From contig NZ_FYDO01000018.1 of NCBI RefSeq assembly GCF_900187615.1, forward strand, positions 62,001 through 126,000: 64,000 nucleotides of DNA, read 5' to 3'. The translations under genes were made by a program, and so were the position numbers. Shown here in pieces: positions 22,458 through 31,362 of the stretch (the first letter of the stretch is position 1; every line of letters starts with the position of its first letter). The notes under the pieces are model-generated. The model was not told the origin of the DNA, made no database searches, and saw only the letters and a program-made list of their open reading frames with translations. Source of the DNA: Pseudomonas sp. Irchel s3f7 (GTDB lineage Bacteria > Pseudomonadota > Gammaproteobacteria > Pseudomonadales > Pseudomonadaceae).

Positions 22458-23465
22458 TTATTGAAACAGCGATTCGCTCGACAGGCCGTTTTTCTCCAGG
22501 ATTTCGCGTAGTCGCTTCAATCCTTCCACCTGAATCTGTCTGACCCGTTCCCGGGTCAGGCCAATTTCCAGGCCTACGTCTTCGAGGGTACTGCTTTCAT
22601 GACCGCGCAGGCCGAAGCGGCGAATGACCACCTCGCGTTGCTTGTCGGTCAGCTCCGAGAGCCATTGATCGATGCTTTGCGACAGGTCATCGTCCTGCAG
22701 CAGCTCGCATGGATCGGTAGGTCGGTCGTCGGTAAGGGTGTCCAGCAGGGTTTTATCCGAATCCGGCCCCAGCGAGACATCGACTGAAGATACCCGCTCG
22801 TTCAGGCCGAGCATGCGCTTGACCTCTCCCACCGGTTTTTCCAGCAGGTTGGCGATTTCTTCGGGTGAGGGTTCGTGGTCGAGTTTTTGCGTCAGCTCCC
22901 GTGCGGCCCTCAGGTACACGTTCAGCTCTTTGACCACATGAATCGGCAACCGGATGGTGCGGGTCTGATTCATGATTGCGCGTTCGATGGTCTGACGAAT
23001 CCACCAGGTCGCGTAGGTCGAAAAGCGGAAACCGCGCTCGGGGTCGAACTTCTCCACTGCCCGGATCAAGCCGAGGTTGCCCTCTTCAATCAGATCGAGC
23101 AGCGACAAGCCACGATTGACATAGCGCCGGGCGATTTTCACCACCAGCCGCAGGTTGCTTTCAATCATGCGTTTGCGCCCGGCCGGATCGCCACTTTGCG
23201 ACAAGCGCGCAAAATGAACTTCTTCTTCGGGGGATAACAGGGGGGAAAAGCCGATTTCATTGAGATACAGCTGCGTGGCATCAAGCGCCCGCGTGTAGTC
23301 AATGTACTTGTGTTGCTTCAACGAAGCGGAGTGTTTGGATTTCGCGCGAACGGAAGGTGGAGCCGCCCCTTCATCATTCGACATCGAATCCGTATCGATA
23401 ACGGCCTCCATAAGGAGAACCTCATCGTCGATGTCAAACTCCGGCACTTCTTTACTGAGAGCCAT
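22458..23465 (-). CDS. rpoS: Stationary-phase sigma factor RpoS
   Basis: The 335-residue sigma-38 directs RNA polymerase to general-stress and stationary-phase promoters. Region 1.2/2 (LYLNEIGFSPLLSPEEEVHFARL, then MIESNLRLVVKIARRYVNRGLSLLDLIEEGN), region 2.4 (FSTYATWWIRQTIERAI), region 3 and the region 4 HTH (LEDVGLEIGLTRERVRQIQ) are all present. No frameshift was seen, so it should be functional. The 104-base gap to nlpD contains a hairpin, AGCCTGT/ACAGGCT at 23531-23561, that would be in the leader. Its genetic neighbours nlpD and rsmZ are standard. Confidence 0.98.
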   Translation of the reverse strand: MALSKEVPEFDIDDEVLLMEAVIDTDSMSNDEGAAPPSVRAKSKHSASLKQHKYIDYTRALDATQLYLNEIGFSPLLSPEEEVHFARLSQSGDPAGRKRMIESNLRLVVKIARRYVNRGLSLLDLIEEGNLGLIRAVEKFDPERGFRFSTYATWWIRQTIERAIMNQTRTIRLPIHVVKELNVYLRAARELTQKLDHEPSPEEIANLLEKPVGEVKRMLGLNERVSSVDVSLGPDSDKTLLDTLTDDRPTDPCELLQDDDLSQSIDQWLSELTDKQREVVIRRFGLRGHESSTLEDVGLEIGLTRERVRQIQVEGLKRLREILEKNGLSSESLFQ

Positions 23466-23569
23466 TGTTATAGTCCTTTGGTGAGTTCGACCTCAAGCTC
23501 AAGCGACGCCTTTATCCTTGGCAACGCTGGAGCCTGTCCCCTCTACGCGACGGAACAGGCTGGTAGCGA

Positions 23570-24424
23570 TCAACGGCGTGGCAGGAATTGCAGCGGATCT
23601 ACTGGTTTACCTTGGCGGCGAATCTCAAAATGCAGTTTCACCCGGTCTGTCCCCGTTGACCCCATTTCCGCAATTGTCTGTCCGACCTTGACCTGCTGCC
23701 CCTCCCGGACCAACAGCCTGCGGTTATGTCCGTAGGCACTGACGTAGGTTTCGCTGTGTTTGATGATGACTAATTCGCCGTAGCCCCTTAAGCCACTCCC
23801 GGCGTATACCACCGTCCCATCAGACGCAGCTAAAACAGGCTGTCCCAAATCTCCGGCGATATCAATTCCTTTATTCAAACTGCCGTTTGAAGAGAATTTT
23901 CCAATAAGAATGCCATTAGAAGGCCATCCCCAGCCGGTCGGGGCTGGGCCTGCTGGAGGCATCGGCGCGGGGGCTGGTTTGCTCGCGACGGACGGTACAG
24001 CCGTCGTTGTGGTCGTGGTCGAACCGTTTGCCGCTCGACGTACAACCGTGGTTTTGCTCGACGACGAAGGCGATGAACCGGACGAAGTTGCCACGTTTGT
24101 CGATGTTGAACCGGTGCGCCCATCGAAGCGAATCGTCTGACCCGGCCGGATCGTGTAAGGCGCTGGAATGTTGTTTCGTGCCGCGAGGGCCTTGTAGTCC
24201 CAGCCGTAGCGAAAAGCGATGGAGAACAGGGTGTCTTTTGGCCGAACGACGTATTGCCCCGTTGTCACTGCCGGGCGCTGCGCGGCGGCATTTCGGTCAA
24301 CAACACGTGCGTCGCTGGATTTGTTGCTGGAGCAACCGACCAGCAAGGTGCTCAAGACAAGGCCAGTCACCAGGCGCTGAAAGCTCGTTTTACCCATACG
24401 CTGCGCAATGACTGTGAGACTCAC
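23570..24424 (-). CDS. nlpD: Lipoprotein NlpD, divisome amidase activator
   Basis: NlpD is an outer-membrane lipoprotein that activates the amidase AmiC at the septum. The 284-residue protein has a lipobox LVGC near residue 30, a LysM domain (YVVRPKDTLFSIAFRYGWDY), a Ser/Thr/Pro-rich linker, and a C-terminal LytM (M23) domain. The LytM domain is degenerate, with NKGIDIAG in place of the metal-binding HxxxD, as in E. coli NlpD, so it is an activator and not a peptidase. The GTG at 24424 is preferred because GGGAG lies six bases upstream; the open frame extends to 24487 without one. The rpoS promoter probably lies within this gene. Confidence 0.93.
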   Translation of the reverse strand: MSLTVIAQRMGKTSFQRLVTGLVLSTLLVGCSSNKSSDARVVDRNAAAQRPAVTTGQYVVRPKDTLFSIAFRYGWDYKALAARNNIPAPYTIRPGQTIRFDGRTGSTSTNVATSSGSSPSSSSKTTVVRRAANGSTTTTTTAVPSVASKPAPAPMPPAGPAPTGWGWPSNGILIGKFSSNGSLNKGIDIAGDLGQPVLAASDGTVVYAGSGLRGYGELVIIKHSETYVSAYGHNRRLLVREGQQVKVGQTIAEMGSTGTDRVKLHFEIRRQGKPVDPLQFLPRR

Positions 24425-24635
24425 CCGCCGCTCCCTCTGTGGTGGCTGAAAATGTGAAATACCGGATTCCGGCGCGAAATGTCGCAAGTATAACGGGCCG
24501 TGCAGGCTTTACCCTTAATGAAGCGAAATAGCTTGGCGCACACGTTTGCGGTCTGGCAAAACAACCCGTTTAACCATTCGATGCCGCTGTAAGACAGAGG
24601 CAATCGAAGAGAATTCAGCGGACTGAAACAAATGC

Positions 24636-25313
24636 TCAGGCCAGTGGCCCATTGAGCAGTGGAACGAAGCGCACATTGCCCAGAACACGCCGGGAAAACC
24701 CTTGCTCTTCACGGATGATCAACATCAATTGCTGGACTTCACCGGCGCCGACCGGAATCACCAGACGCCCGCCTGGCGCCAGCTGATCCAGCAATGCCTG
24801 TGGCACATCTGTCGCCACGGCGGTCACGATGATGCCGTTGTACGGAGCCAGTGCAGGCCAGCCTTCCCAGCCATCACCCCAGCGGAACACCACGTTGCGC
24901 AGGTTGAGTTCGACCAGGCGTTCCTTGGCCCGATCCTGCAAGACCTTGATGCGCTCGACCGAAAATACCCGCTCGACCAGTTGCGACAGCACCGCCGTTT
25001 GATAGCCCGAGCCGGTGCCGATCTCCATCACTTTGTCCAGCGGCCCTGCTTCCAGCAGCAACTCGCTCATGCGAGCCACCATATACGGCTGGGAGATGGT
25101 CTGGTTGTTCCCGATCGGCAACGCGGTGTCTTCGTAGGCACGGTGTGCCAGCGCCTCATCGACAAACAGGTGTCGCGGTGTACGGCGAATGACTTCCAGC
25201 ACCTTGGCGTTGGAGATGCCTTCTTCATACAGGCGCTGAATGAGGCGTTCGCGGGTGCGTTGAGAAGTCATTCCGATGCCGCGACGCAGCATATCGTCTT
25301 GTTCACGCCCCAT
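24636..25313 (-). CDS. pcm: Protein-L-isoaspartate O-methyltransferase
   Basis: Pcm repairs isoaspartyl residues in aged proteins using S-adenosylmethionine. The SAM loop EIGTGSGYQTAVLSQL and the conserved NQTISQPYMVARM are present, and the C-terminus VRFVPLLNGPLA is typical. The start at 25313 shares an A with the surE stop (TAATG) and has GGAGGG about nine bases upstream, giving 225 residues. The 211-residue form (MTSQRTRERLIQ) usual in P. aeruginosa would begin at 25271 but has no usable ribosome binding site here. A 211-base gap without features separates it from nlpD. Confidence 0.94.
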   Translation of the reverse strand: MGREQDDMLRRGIGMTSQRTRERLIQRLYEEGISNAKVLEVIRRTPRHLFVDEALAHRAYEDTALPIGNNQTISQPYMVARMSELLLEAGPLDKVMEIGTGSGYQTAVLSQLVERVFSVERIKVLQDRAKERLVELNLRNVVFRWGDGWEGWPALAPYNGIIVTAVATDVPQALLDQLAPGGRLVIPVGAGEVQQLMLIIREEQGFSRRVLGNVRFVPLLNGPLA

Positions 25314-26062
25314 TAGCGCAGACCCTCCAGCCAGCCATCGAGACTTGCGAAGGCATCGTTGAAGGTACGATCCAGTTGCAACGGAGTGATCGAAACATAA
25401 CCTTGCATCACCGCATGAAAATCGGTGCCCGGGCCGCCGTCCTCGGCATCCCCCGCCGCCGCAATCCAGTATCCGGACTTGCCTCGTGGATCTACCACCT
25501 TCACCGGCGCAGCCGCGCGGGCGCGATGACCGAGACGGGTCAGTTGGATACCGCGGATGCGGTCAAGCGGCAGATTGGGAATGTTCACGTTCAGCACCGT
25601 ACGCGGTGGCAAGTCGAGACCGGCGTGCGCCTCGACCAGCTTGCGTGCGAAATAGGCTGCTGTAGGAAGATTCTCGACCTGTCGAGAGACCAACGAAAAA
25701 GCAAACGAAGGACACTTCAGGAAACGCCCTTCAAGGGCTGCCGCCACCGTGCCGGAATACAAAACATCGTCCCCCAGGTTCGCGCCCAGGTTGATGCCGG
25801 AAACCACCATGTCCACTTCATGCTCCAGCAAGCCGTTAAGGCCCAGGTGCACGCAATCGGTGGGCGTGCCATTGATGCTGATAAAGCCATTGGCAAGGGT
25901 TTGCGGGTGCAACGGACGGTCGAGCGTCAGCGAACTGCTGGCGCCGCTTTTGTCCTGGTCCGGGGCGATAACCACGCATTCGGTGTAATCCGCCAGCGCA
26001 GCATAAAGCGCGGCAAGACCGGGTGCGGTTACCCCATCATCGTTCGAAATCAGAATACGCAT
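25313..26062 (-). CDS. surE: 5'/3'-nucleotidase SurE
   Basis: SurE is a stationary-phase phosphatase acting on nucleoside monophosphates. The 249-residue protein has the metal-binding N-terminus MRILISNDDG, then SGINLGANLGDDVLYSGTVAAA, and FHAVMQGYVSITPLQLD near the end. It overlaps truD by 13 bases and pcm by one, so the three genes are translationally coupled within the truD-surE-pcm-nlpD-rpoS stress cluster. Confidence 0.97.
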   Translation of the reverse strand: MRILISNDDGVTAPGLAALYAALADYTECVVIAPDQDKSGASSSLTLDRPLHPQTLANGFISINGTPTDCVHLGLNGLLEHEVDMVVSGINLGANLGDDVLYSGTVAAALEGRFLKCPSFAFSLVSRQVENLPTAAYFARKLVEAHAGLDLPPRTVLNVNIPNLPLDRIRGIQLTRLGHRARAAAPVKVVDPRGKSGYWIAAAGDAEDGGPGTDFHAVMQGYVSITPLQLDRTFNDAFASLDGWLEGLR

Positions 26063-27108
26063 GGGCTGTCCGTCTGCCCCACCGGCACCAGATCAACAAG
26101 CTCGCGCACTAATACAGTGGCAAAGCATCCGGCCGGCAGGACGAATTCCAGTTGCAGAATGTCAGGCTCGGGATAATGCCACGTCAACCCGCCAATGGGC
26201 AGCCGCAGGATGCGACGTTCGTGGCTCATTCCGGCGTTAATCAACCAATCGCGCAAATCTGCTTCGCGCGCGGCGATTGCCTGCTCCAGTTCATGGACTG
26301 CGCCCGCGGTCGGCGAGTCACCTTCGCCCCACTGCGGCCCGGTCGGGTGCAGATCAAGAATCGCCAGACGCGGGTCGCTGCACTCGGCCTCACCGGCTGG
26401 AAAGAAACTGCGGCTGTCAGTGAACGCGAGCAAATCACCGACCTGGGCACGTTGCCAGGTGCCATCGGCAACCCGCGATGCCAGCACCTGGTTGAACAGA
26501 AAACTGCGGGCCGTGGAAAGCAGGCGCGAACGCACGTTGCGCTGCTCCGGCAGAGCCTTGCGTGCGGCCCAGGCGCGGGCGTCGATCACGTTGCCGCCGT
26601 CATGCCCGAAACGCTGGGTACCGAAGTAATTCGGAATGCCTTGTTTAACGATCCGCTGCAGGCGTTCGTCGATGGCGGCCTTGTCACCCGCGAATTGCGT
26701 CAGGCGCAAAGTGAACCCGTTGGCCGAGTGGGCACCGCGTTGCAGCTTGCGCTTGTGACGGCTGGTCTTGAGGATTTTCAGCGTGTCGTTTTCTGCGGCC
26801 GACAGATCCGGATCGGCCTTGCCCGGCAGTTGCACGCTGAACCACTGACGCGTCAACGCCTGACGGTCCTTGAGCCCGGCATAACTGACGGTACGCAAGG
26901 GGACGCCTGCCGCTTTGGCGATTCGCCGTGCCGCTTCTTCCGTGTTCAAGCCACGCTTTTCCACCCAGATCCACAGGTGCTCGCCGTCGCCACTGAGGGG
27001 AATATCCAGGACTTCATCGACCTGAAAATCTTCCGCGATGGCTTTCAGTACCGCGCAGCCCAGGGGCTCGCCGTATGCACGGGGGCCAAGCAATTGCAGT
27101 TCGTTCAT
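26050..27108 (-). CDS. truD: tRNA pseudouridine(13) synthase TruD
   Basis: TruD makes pseudouridine 13 in glutamate tRNA. The 352-residue protein has the signature AGLKDRQALTRQWFSV with catalytic Asp81, and YFGTQRFGHDGGNV and the insertion domain that mark the TruD family. Its start overlaps the ispF stop by four bases (ATGA) and its end overlaps surE by 13. Confidence 0.97.
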   Translation of the reverse strand: MNELQLLGPRAYGEPLGCAVLKAIAEDFQVDEVLDIPLSGDGEHLWIWVEKRGLNTEEAARRIAKAAGVPLRTVSYAGLKDRQALTRQWFSVQLPGKADPDLSAAENDTLKILKTSRHKRKLQRGAHSANGFTLRLTQFAGDKAAIDERLQRIVKQGIPNYFGTQRFGHDGGNVIDARAWAARKALPEQRNVRSRLLSTARSFLFNQVLASRVADGTWQRAQVGDLLAFTDSRSFFPAGEAECSDPRLAILDLHPTGPQWGEGDSPTAGAVHELEQAIAAREADLRDWLINAGMSHERRILRLPIGGLTWHYPEPDILQLEFVLPAGCFATVLVRELVDLVPVGQTDSPCVF

Positions 27109-27578
27109 GCGCGCAACAACAAGGCAACGGAATGCACGGCGATGCCTTCTTCGCGACCGACAAAGCCAAGCTTTTCGGTGGTGGTAGCTTTAACGTTCAC
27201 TTGATCCAACTCAACTTGAAGATCCGCGGCAATCAGCGCGCGCATCGATTCGATATGCGGGGCCATTTTCGGCGCCTGGGCGACGATGGTGTTGTCGACG
27301 TTGCCGACCTTCCAGCCTTTGGCATGGATCAGGGCAACGACATGACGCAACAGCACACGGCTGTCGGCGCCTTTGAATTGTGGATCGGTATCCGGAAAAT
27401 GCTTGCCGATATCACCCAGCGCAGCAGCGCCGAGCAAGGCATCGCTCAAGGCGTGCAGCAGGACGTCACCGTCGGAATGAGCGAGCAGCCCGAAGCTGTG
27501 TGCGATACGCACGCCGCCCAGAGTAATGAAATCGCCTTCAGCGAAACGGTGCACATCATAGCCGTGGCCAATACGCAT
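27105..27578 (-). CDS. ispF: 2-C-methyl-D-erythritol 2,4-cyclodiphosphate synthase
   Basis: IspF catalyses the cyclisation step of the MEP isoprenoid pathway. The 157-residue protein starts with the zinc-binding MRIGHGYDVHRF and has SDGDVLLHALSDALLGA, DIGKHFPDTD and the C-terminal TTTEKLGFVGREEGIAVHS. The start codon abuts the T run of a terminator-like hairpin, so its only ribosome binding candidate is the GGGG of the hairpin's second arm. ispD lies 3 kb away, separated by the formaldehyde genes, rather than fused or adjacent. Confidence 0.97.
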   Translation of the reverse strand: MRIGHGYDVHRFAEGDFITLGGVRIAHSFGLLAHSDGDVLLHALSDALLGAAALGDIGKHFPDTDPQFKGADSRVLLRHVVALIHAKGWKVGNVDNTIVAQAPKMAPHIESMRALIAADLQVELDQVNVKATTTEKLGFVGREEGIAVHSVALLLRA

Positions 27579-27608
27579 AAAAAAACGCCCCGATTTTTGT
27601 CAGGGCGT
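27578..27608 (-). terminator. Terminator-like hairpin abutting the ispF start
   Basis: On the minus strand CGCCC-(12 bases)-GGGCG is followed by seven T and then directly by the ispF ATG. It can end the adhC-fghA transcript, or act as an attenuator for ispF. Confidence 0.65.
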
Positions 27609-27621
27609 GATTCTACCTGCA

Positions 27622-28467
27622 TTAGGCACCTAGAGCATGCGCGTGATGCCGCAAGTGGTCCTCGATGAAACTGGCGATGAAGAAATAGCTGTGGTCGTAG
27701 CCCGGTTGCAGGCGCAACGTCAGCGGATGACCGGCCAGTTTGCTGGCCTGTTGCAAGGCTTGCGGTTTGAGCTGGGTGGCAAGGAAGTCATCGCGATCGC
27801 CTTGATCGACCAGTAACGGCAACTTCTCGTCAGCCTCTGCGATCAACGCACAGGCATCCCATTCACGCCATTTCGAACGGTCTTCTCCCAGGTAACGAGA
27901 GAAAGCCTTATGCCCCCATGGGCAATCCATCGGATTGTTGATCGGCGAGAACGCCGACACCGAGCGATAACGCCCCGGATTGCGCAGCGCACAGACCAAT
28001 GCACCGTGACCGCCCATGGAATGTCCGCTGATGCCGCGCTTGTCCGATGCGGGGAAATGGGCTTCGACCAATGCCGGCAATTCCTGCACGACATAGTCAT
28101 GCATCCGATAATGCCGCGACCAGGGTTCCTGAGTGGCATTCAAATAGAAACCGGCGCCGAGACCGAAGTCCCAGGCACCCTCCGGATCACCCGGCACATC
28201 AGGACCGCGCGGGCTGGTGTCCGGCGCGACGATGATCAGCCCCAGTTCGGCGGCCATGCGCAGGGCACCGGCCTTGTGCATGAAGTTCTCGTCGGTGCAG
28301 GTCAGGCCGGACAGCCAGTACAGCACCGGCAACGTGCCACCCTGCTCCGCTTGCGGCGGCAGGTACACGGCGAACACCATGTCGCAGCCGAGCACTTCGG
28401 ACCGATGACGGTAGCGTTTGTGCCAGCCGCCGAAGCTTTTCTGGCAGGAGATGTTTTCCAGGCTCAT
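27622..28467 (-). CDS. fghA: S-formylglutathione hydrolase
   Basis: This esterase-D-family hydrolase releases formate and glutathione from S-formylglutathione, the second step of formaldehyde detoxification. The 281-residue alpha/beta hydrolase has the nucleophile elbow GHSMGGHGA and the oxyanion/cap motif YWLSGLTCTDENF. The catalytic Asp (DQGDRDDF) and His (GYDHSYFFI) are also visible. It starts eight bases after the adhC stop and is clearly co-transcribed with it. Confidence 0.97.
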   Translation of the reverse strand: MSLENISCQKSFGGWHKRYRHRSEVLGCDMVFAVYLPPQAEQGGTLPVLYWLSGLTCTDENFMHKAGALRMAAELGLIIVAPDTSPRGPDVPGDPEGAWDFGLGAGFYLNATQEPWSRHYRMHDYVVQELPALVEAHFPASDKRGISGHSMGGHGALVCALRNPGRYRSVSAFSPINNPMDCPWGHKAFSRYLGEDRSKWREWDACALIAEADEKLPLLVDQGDRDDFLATQLKPQALQQASKLAGHPLTLRLQPGYDHSYFFIASFIEDHLRHHAHALGA

Positions 28468-28475
28468 GGCGGACC

Positions 28476-29588
28476 TCAGAAATGGATGACGGAGCGGATG
28501 CTTTTTCCTTCGTGCATCAGGTCAAACGCCTTGTTGATATCTTCCAGGCCCATGGTGTGGGTGATGAAAGTATCCAGCGGGATTTCGCCGGTCTCGGCCA
28601 TTTCCACATAGCTTGGCAACTCGGTACGGCCGCGCACGCCACCGAACGCCGAACCGCGCCAGACGCGACCGGTGACCAGCTGGAACGGACGGGTCGAGAT
28701 TTCCTGGCCGGCACCGGCAACGCCGATAATGACCGACTCGCCCCAACCCTTGTGGCAGCATTCCAGCGCCGCGCGCATCAGTTGCACGTTACCGATGCAC
28801 TCGAAGGAAAAGTCGACGCCGCCATCGGTCATGTCGACGATGACTTCCTGGATCGGGCGATCGAAGTCTTTCGGGTTCACACAATCGGTTGCACCCAGTT
28901 GCTTGGCGATCTCGAATTTGGCCGGGTTGATGTCGATGGCAATGATGCGCGCAGCCTTGGCTTTCACCGCGCCGATGACCGCGGACAAACCGATGCCGCC
29001 GAGGCCGAAAATGGCCACGGTGTCACCCGGTTTTACCTTGGCAGTGTTAAGCACCGCACCGATGCCGGTGGTGACACCGCAGCCCAGCAGGCAGACTTTT
29101 TCCAGCGGTGCTTCTTTGGCAATTTTGGCGACGGAGATTTCCGGCAACACGGTGTACTCGGAGAACGTCGAGGTCCCCATGTAGTGGAAAATCGGTTGGC
29201 CTTTGTAGGAAAAACGCGAAGTGCCGTCAGGCATCAGGCCTTTACCCTGGGTCGCACGAATCGCCTGACACAGGTTGGTCTTGCCCGACAGGCAGAATTT
29301 GCACTGGCGGCATTCCGGGGTGTACAGCGGGATTACATGATCACCGACCGCAACAGACGTCACGCCCTCGCCAATTGCCTCGACAATCGCCCCGCCTTCG
29401 TGACCGAGAATCGACGGGAAGATGCCTTCCGGGTCGGCGCCCGACAGGGTGTAGGCATCGGTATGGCAGACACCGGAAGCCACCACGCGCAACAACACTT
29501 CACCGGCCTTGGGCATGGCGACATCGACTTCAACGATCTCCAGAGGCTTCTTGGCCTCGAAGGCAACGGCGGCGCGCGACTTGATCAT
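28476..29588 (-). CDS. adhC: S-(hydroxymethyl)glutathione dehydrogenase (class III ADH)
   Basis: The enzyme oxidises the glutathione-formaldehyde adduct using NAD, and also reduces S-nitrosoglutathione. The 370-residue protein has the catalytic zinc motif GVCHTDAYTLSG and GHEGG, the structural zinc cysteines CRQCKFCLSGKTNLC, and the cofactor loop FGLGGIGLS. GGAGAG precedes the ATG at 29588; a longer frame to 29639 is not conserved. A LysR gene is read divergently from 29696 and may regulate the adhC-fghA operon. Confidence 0.97.
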   Translation of the reverse strand: MIKSRAAVAFEAKKPLEIVEVDVAMPKAGEVLLRVVASGVCHTDAYTLSGADPEGIFPSILGHEGGAIVEAIGEGVTSVAVGDHVIPLYTPECRQCKFCLSGKTNLCQAIRATQGKGLMPDGTSRFSYKGQPIFHYMGTSTFSEYTVLPEISVAKIAKEAPLEKVCLLGCGVTTGIGAVLNTAKVKPGDTVAIFGLGGIGLSAVIGAVKAKAARIIAIDINPAKFEIAKQLGATDCVNPKDFDRPIQEVIVDMTDGGVDFSFECIGNVQLMRAALECCHKGWGESVIIGVAGAGQEISTRPFQLVTGRVWRGSAFGGVRGRTELPSYVEMAETGEIPLDTFITHTMGLEDINKAFDLMHEGKSIRSVIHF

Positions 29589-29695
29589 GGTGACTCTCCA
29601 GTGAATTAAAACGAGACCGTGAGTGTAATACAGCGCCACACAGTGAATAATCCGGACAAAAGCAAAACATTATTGCCATGCAGGGATAATCATCG

Positions 29696-30592
29696 ATGTC
29701 CGACAATCGCTGGGAAGGCATTGACGAGTTCGTCGCCGTTGCCGAATGCAGCCAGTTCACCGCGGCGGCGGAGCGACTGGGGGTTTCTTCCTCCCATGTC
29801 AGTCGACAAATCGTACGCCTTGAAGAACGTTTGCAGACTCGTCTGCTCTACCGCAGTACCCGCCGGGTCACGCTGACCGAAGCCGGGCAAACCTTCCTGC
29901 AACATTGCCAGCGCTTGCAGGATGGCCGGGAAGAAGCGCTGCGTGCAGTCGGCGACTTGACCAGCGAACCCAAGGGCATGCTGCGCATGACCTGCGCCGT
30001 GGCCTACGGCGAGCGCTTCATCGTGCCGCTGGTGACCCGTTTCATGGGGCTGTATCCGCAACTGCGCATCGACATCGAACTGACCAATCGCCAACTCGAC
30101 CTGGTGCACGAGGGCCTGGACCTGGCGATCCGCCTCGGCCGTTTGCAGGACTCGAGACTGGTCGCCACACGCCTCGCGCCGCGTCGGATGTTTCTCTGCG
30201 CATCCCCTTCCTACATAGAACGCTATGGCCGGCCACACAGTCTGTCGGAACTCAATCGACACAATTGCCTGATCGGCAGCTCGGACGTCTGGCAGCTGGA
30301 ACAGAACGGGCGGGAGTTTTCGCAACGGGTGCAGGGAAACTGGCGCTGCAACAGTGGGCAAGCGGTGCTGGACGCGGCGCTGCAAGGTGTCGGGCTGTGT
30401 CAGTTGCCGGATTATTACGTACTGGAGCATTTGAACAGCGGCGCGTTGATTTCACTGCTGGAGGCGCATCAACCACCGAATACCGCCGTGTGGGCGCTGT
30501 ATCCGCAGCAGCGGCATTTGTCACCCAAGGTGCGCAAGTTGGTGGATTACTTGAAGGAGGGATTGGCTGAAAGGCCGGAGTACAGGATTTAA
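29696..30592 (+). CDS. LysR-family regulator divergent from adhC
   Basis: The 298-residue protein has the LysR helix-turn-helix at about 18-46 (QFTAAAERLGVSSSHVSRQI) and a CrgA-like effector domain (RTRLLYRSTRRVTLTEAG between them). The 107-base divergent gap with adhC suggests that it controls formaldehyde detoxification, but this pairing is inferred from position alone. Confidence 0.93.
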   Translation: MSDNRWEGIDEFVAVAECSQFTAAAERLGVSSSHVSRQIVRLEERLQTRLLYRSTRRVTLTEAGQTFLQHCQRLQDGREEALRAVGDLTSEPKGMLRMTCAVAYGERFIVPLVTRFMGLYPQLRIDIELTNRQLDLVHEGLDLAIRLGRLQDSRLVATRLAPRRMFLCASPSYIERYGRPHSLSELNRHNCLIGSSDVWQLEQNGREFSQRVQGNWRCNSGQAVLDAALQGVGLCQLPDYYVLEHLNSGALISLLEAHQPPNTAVWALYPQQRHLSPKVRKLVDYLKEGLAERPEYRI

Positions 30593-30600
30593 GATCAAAA

Positions 30601-30629
30601 GATCGCAGCCTGCGGCAGCTCCTACAGGA
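30601..30629. repeat. Single REP-like half element
   Basis: GATCGCAGCCTGCGGCAGCT and the following CCTACAGG carry a GCAG..CTGC hairpin and the repeat's outer CTCCTACAG. It lies between the convergent LysR and ispD genes. Confidence 0.5.
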
Positions 30630-30654
30630 CCTCAGGTGATACGCAATCGATCTT

Positions 30655-31362
30655 TTAGCGGCGATTAGCCCAACGCTGTCTCAACCATTCAAGATCCTCA
30701 GGACGCGTCACCTTGAGGTTATCGGATCGCCCTTCGATCAGGCGTGGCGCCAAGCCGGCCCACTCCATCGCCGAGGCTTCATCGGTGACCACGGCATCTG
30801 CCACCAGGCTGTCAGCCAATGCCCGATGCAATGCGCCAAGGCGAAACATCTGCGGCGTGTAGGCCTGCCAGATCACACTACGATCAACGGTTTCGACCAC
30901 ACGACCGTGCTTGTCGACCCGCTTGAGGGTATCCCGCGCCGGAACCGCCAGCAGTCCACCGACAGGATCGTCAGCCAGCTCAGCCAGCAGTTTGTCCAGA
31001 TCGTCACGACTGAGGTTCGGCCTTGCGGCATCGTGGACCAGTACCCAATCCTCATCGTCGGCACCCTGCGCATGCAGATGCAACAACGCATTGAGCACCG
31101 AGCCGGACCGCTCGGAGCCGCCCTCGACCCGCGCAATACGTGTATCGCCGGCACACGCCAGGTTCGGCCAATAAGGATCATCAACGGCAAGACTGACCAC
31201 CAGGCCTTTCAGGCAAGGATGATCAAGGAAACAGCCGAGGCTGTGTTCGAGAATTGTGCGCCCGCCCAGTTGCAAGTATTGCTTGGGACGGTCCGCGGCC
31301 ATACGGGCACCGACGCCCGCGGCAGGAATCACGGCCCAGAAGGCCGGTAACGTCTGGTTCAT
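30655..31362 (-). CDS. ispD: 2-C-methyl-D-erythritol 4-phosphate cytidylyltransferase
   Basis: IspD makes CDP-methylerythritol in the MEP pathway. The 235-residue protein has the nucleotide-binding VIPAAGVGARMAADRPKQYL at about 11-30, VLVHDAARP, and the DEASAMEWAG motif near the end. It overlaps ftsB by four bases (ATGA), the standard ftsB-ispD pairing in gammaproteobacteria. Confidence 0.97.
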   Translation of the reverse strand: MNQTLPAFWAVIPAAGVGARMAADRPKQYLQLGGRTILEHSLGCFLDHPCLKGLVVSLAVDDPYWPNLACAGDTRIARVEGGSERSGSVLNALLHLHAQGADDEDWVLVHDAARPNLSRDDLDKLLAELADDPVGGLLAVPARDTLKRVDKHGRVVETVDRSVIWQAYTPQMFRLGALHRALADSLVADAVVTDEASAMEWAGLAPRLIEGRSDNLKVTRPEDLEWLRQRWANRR

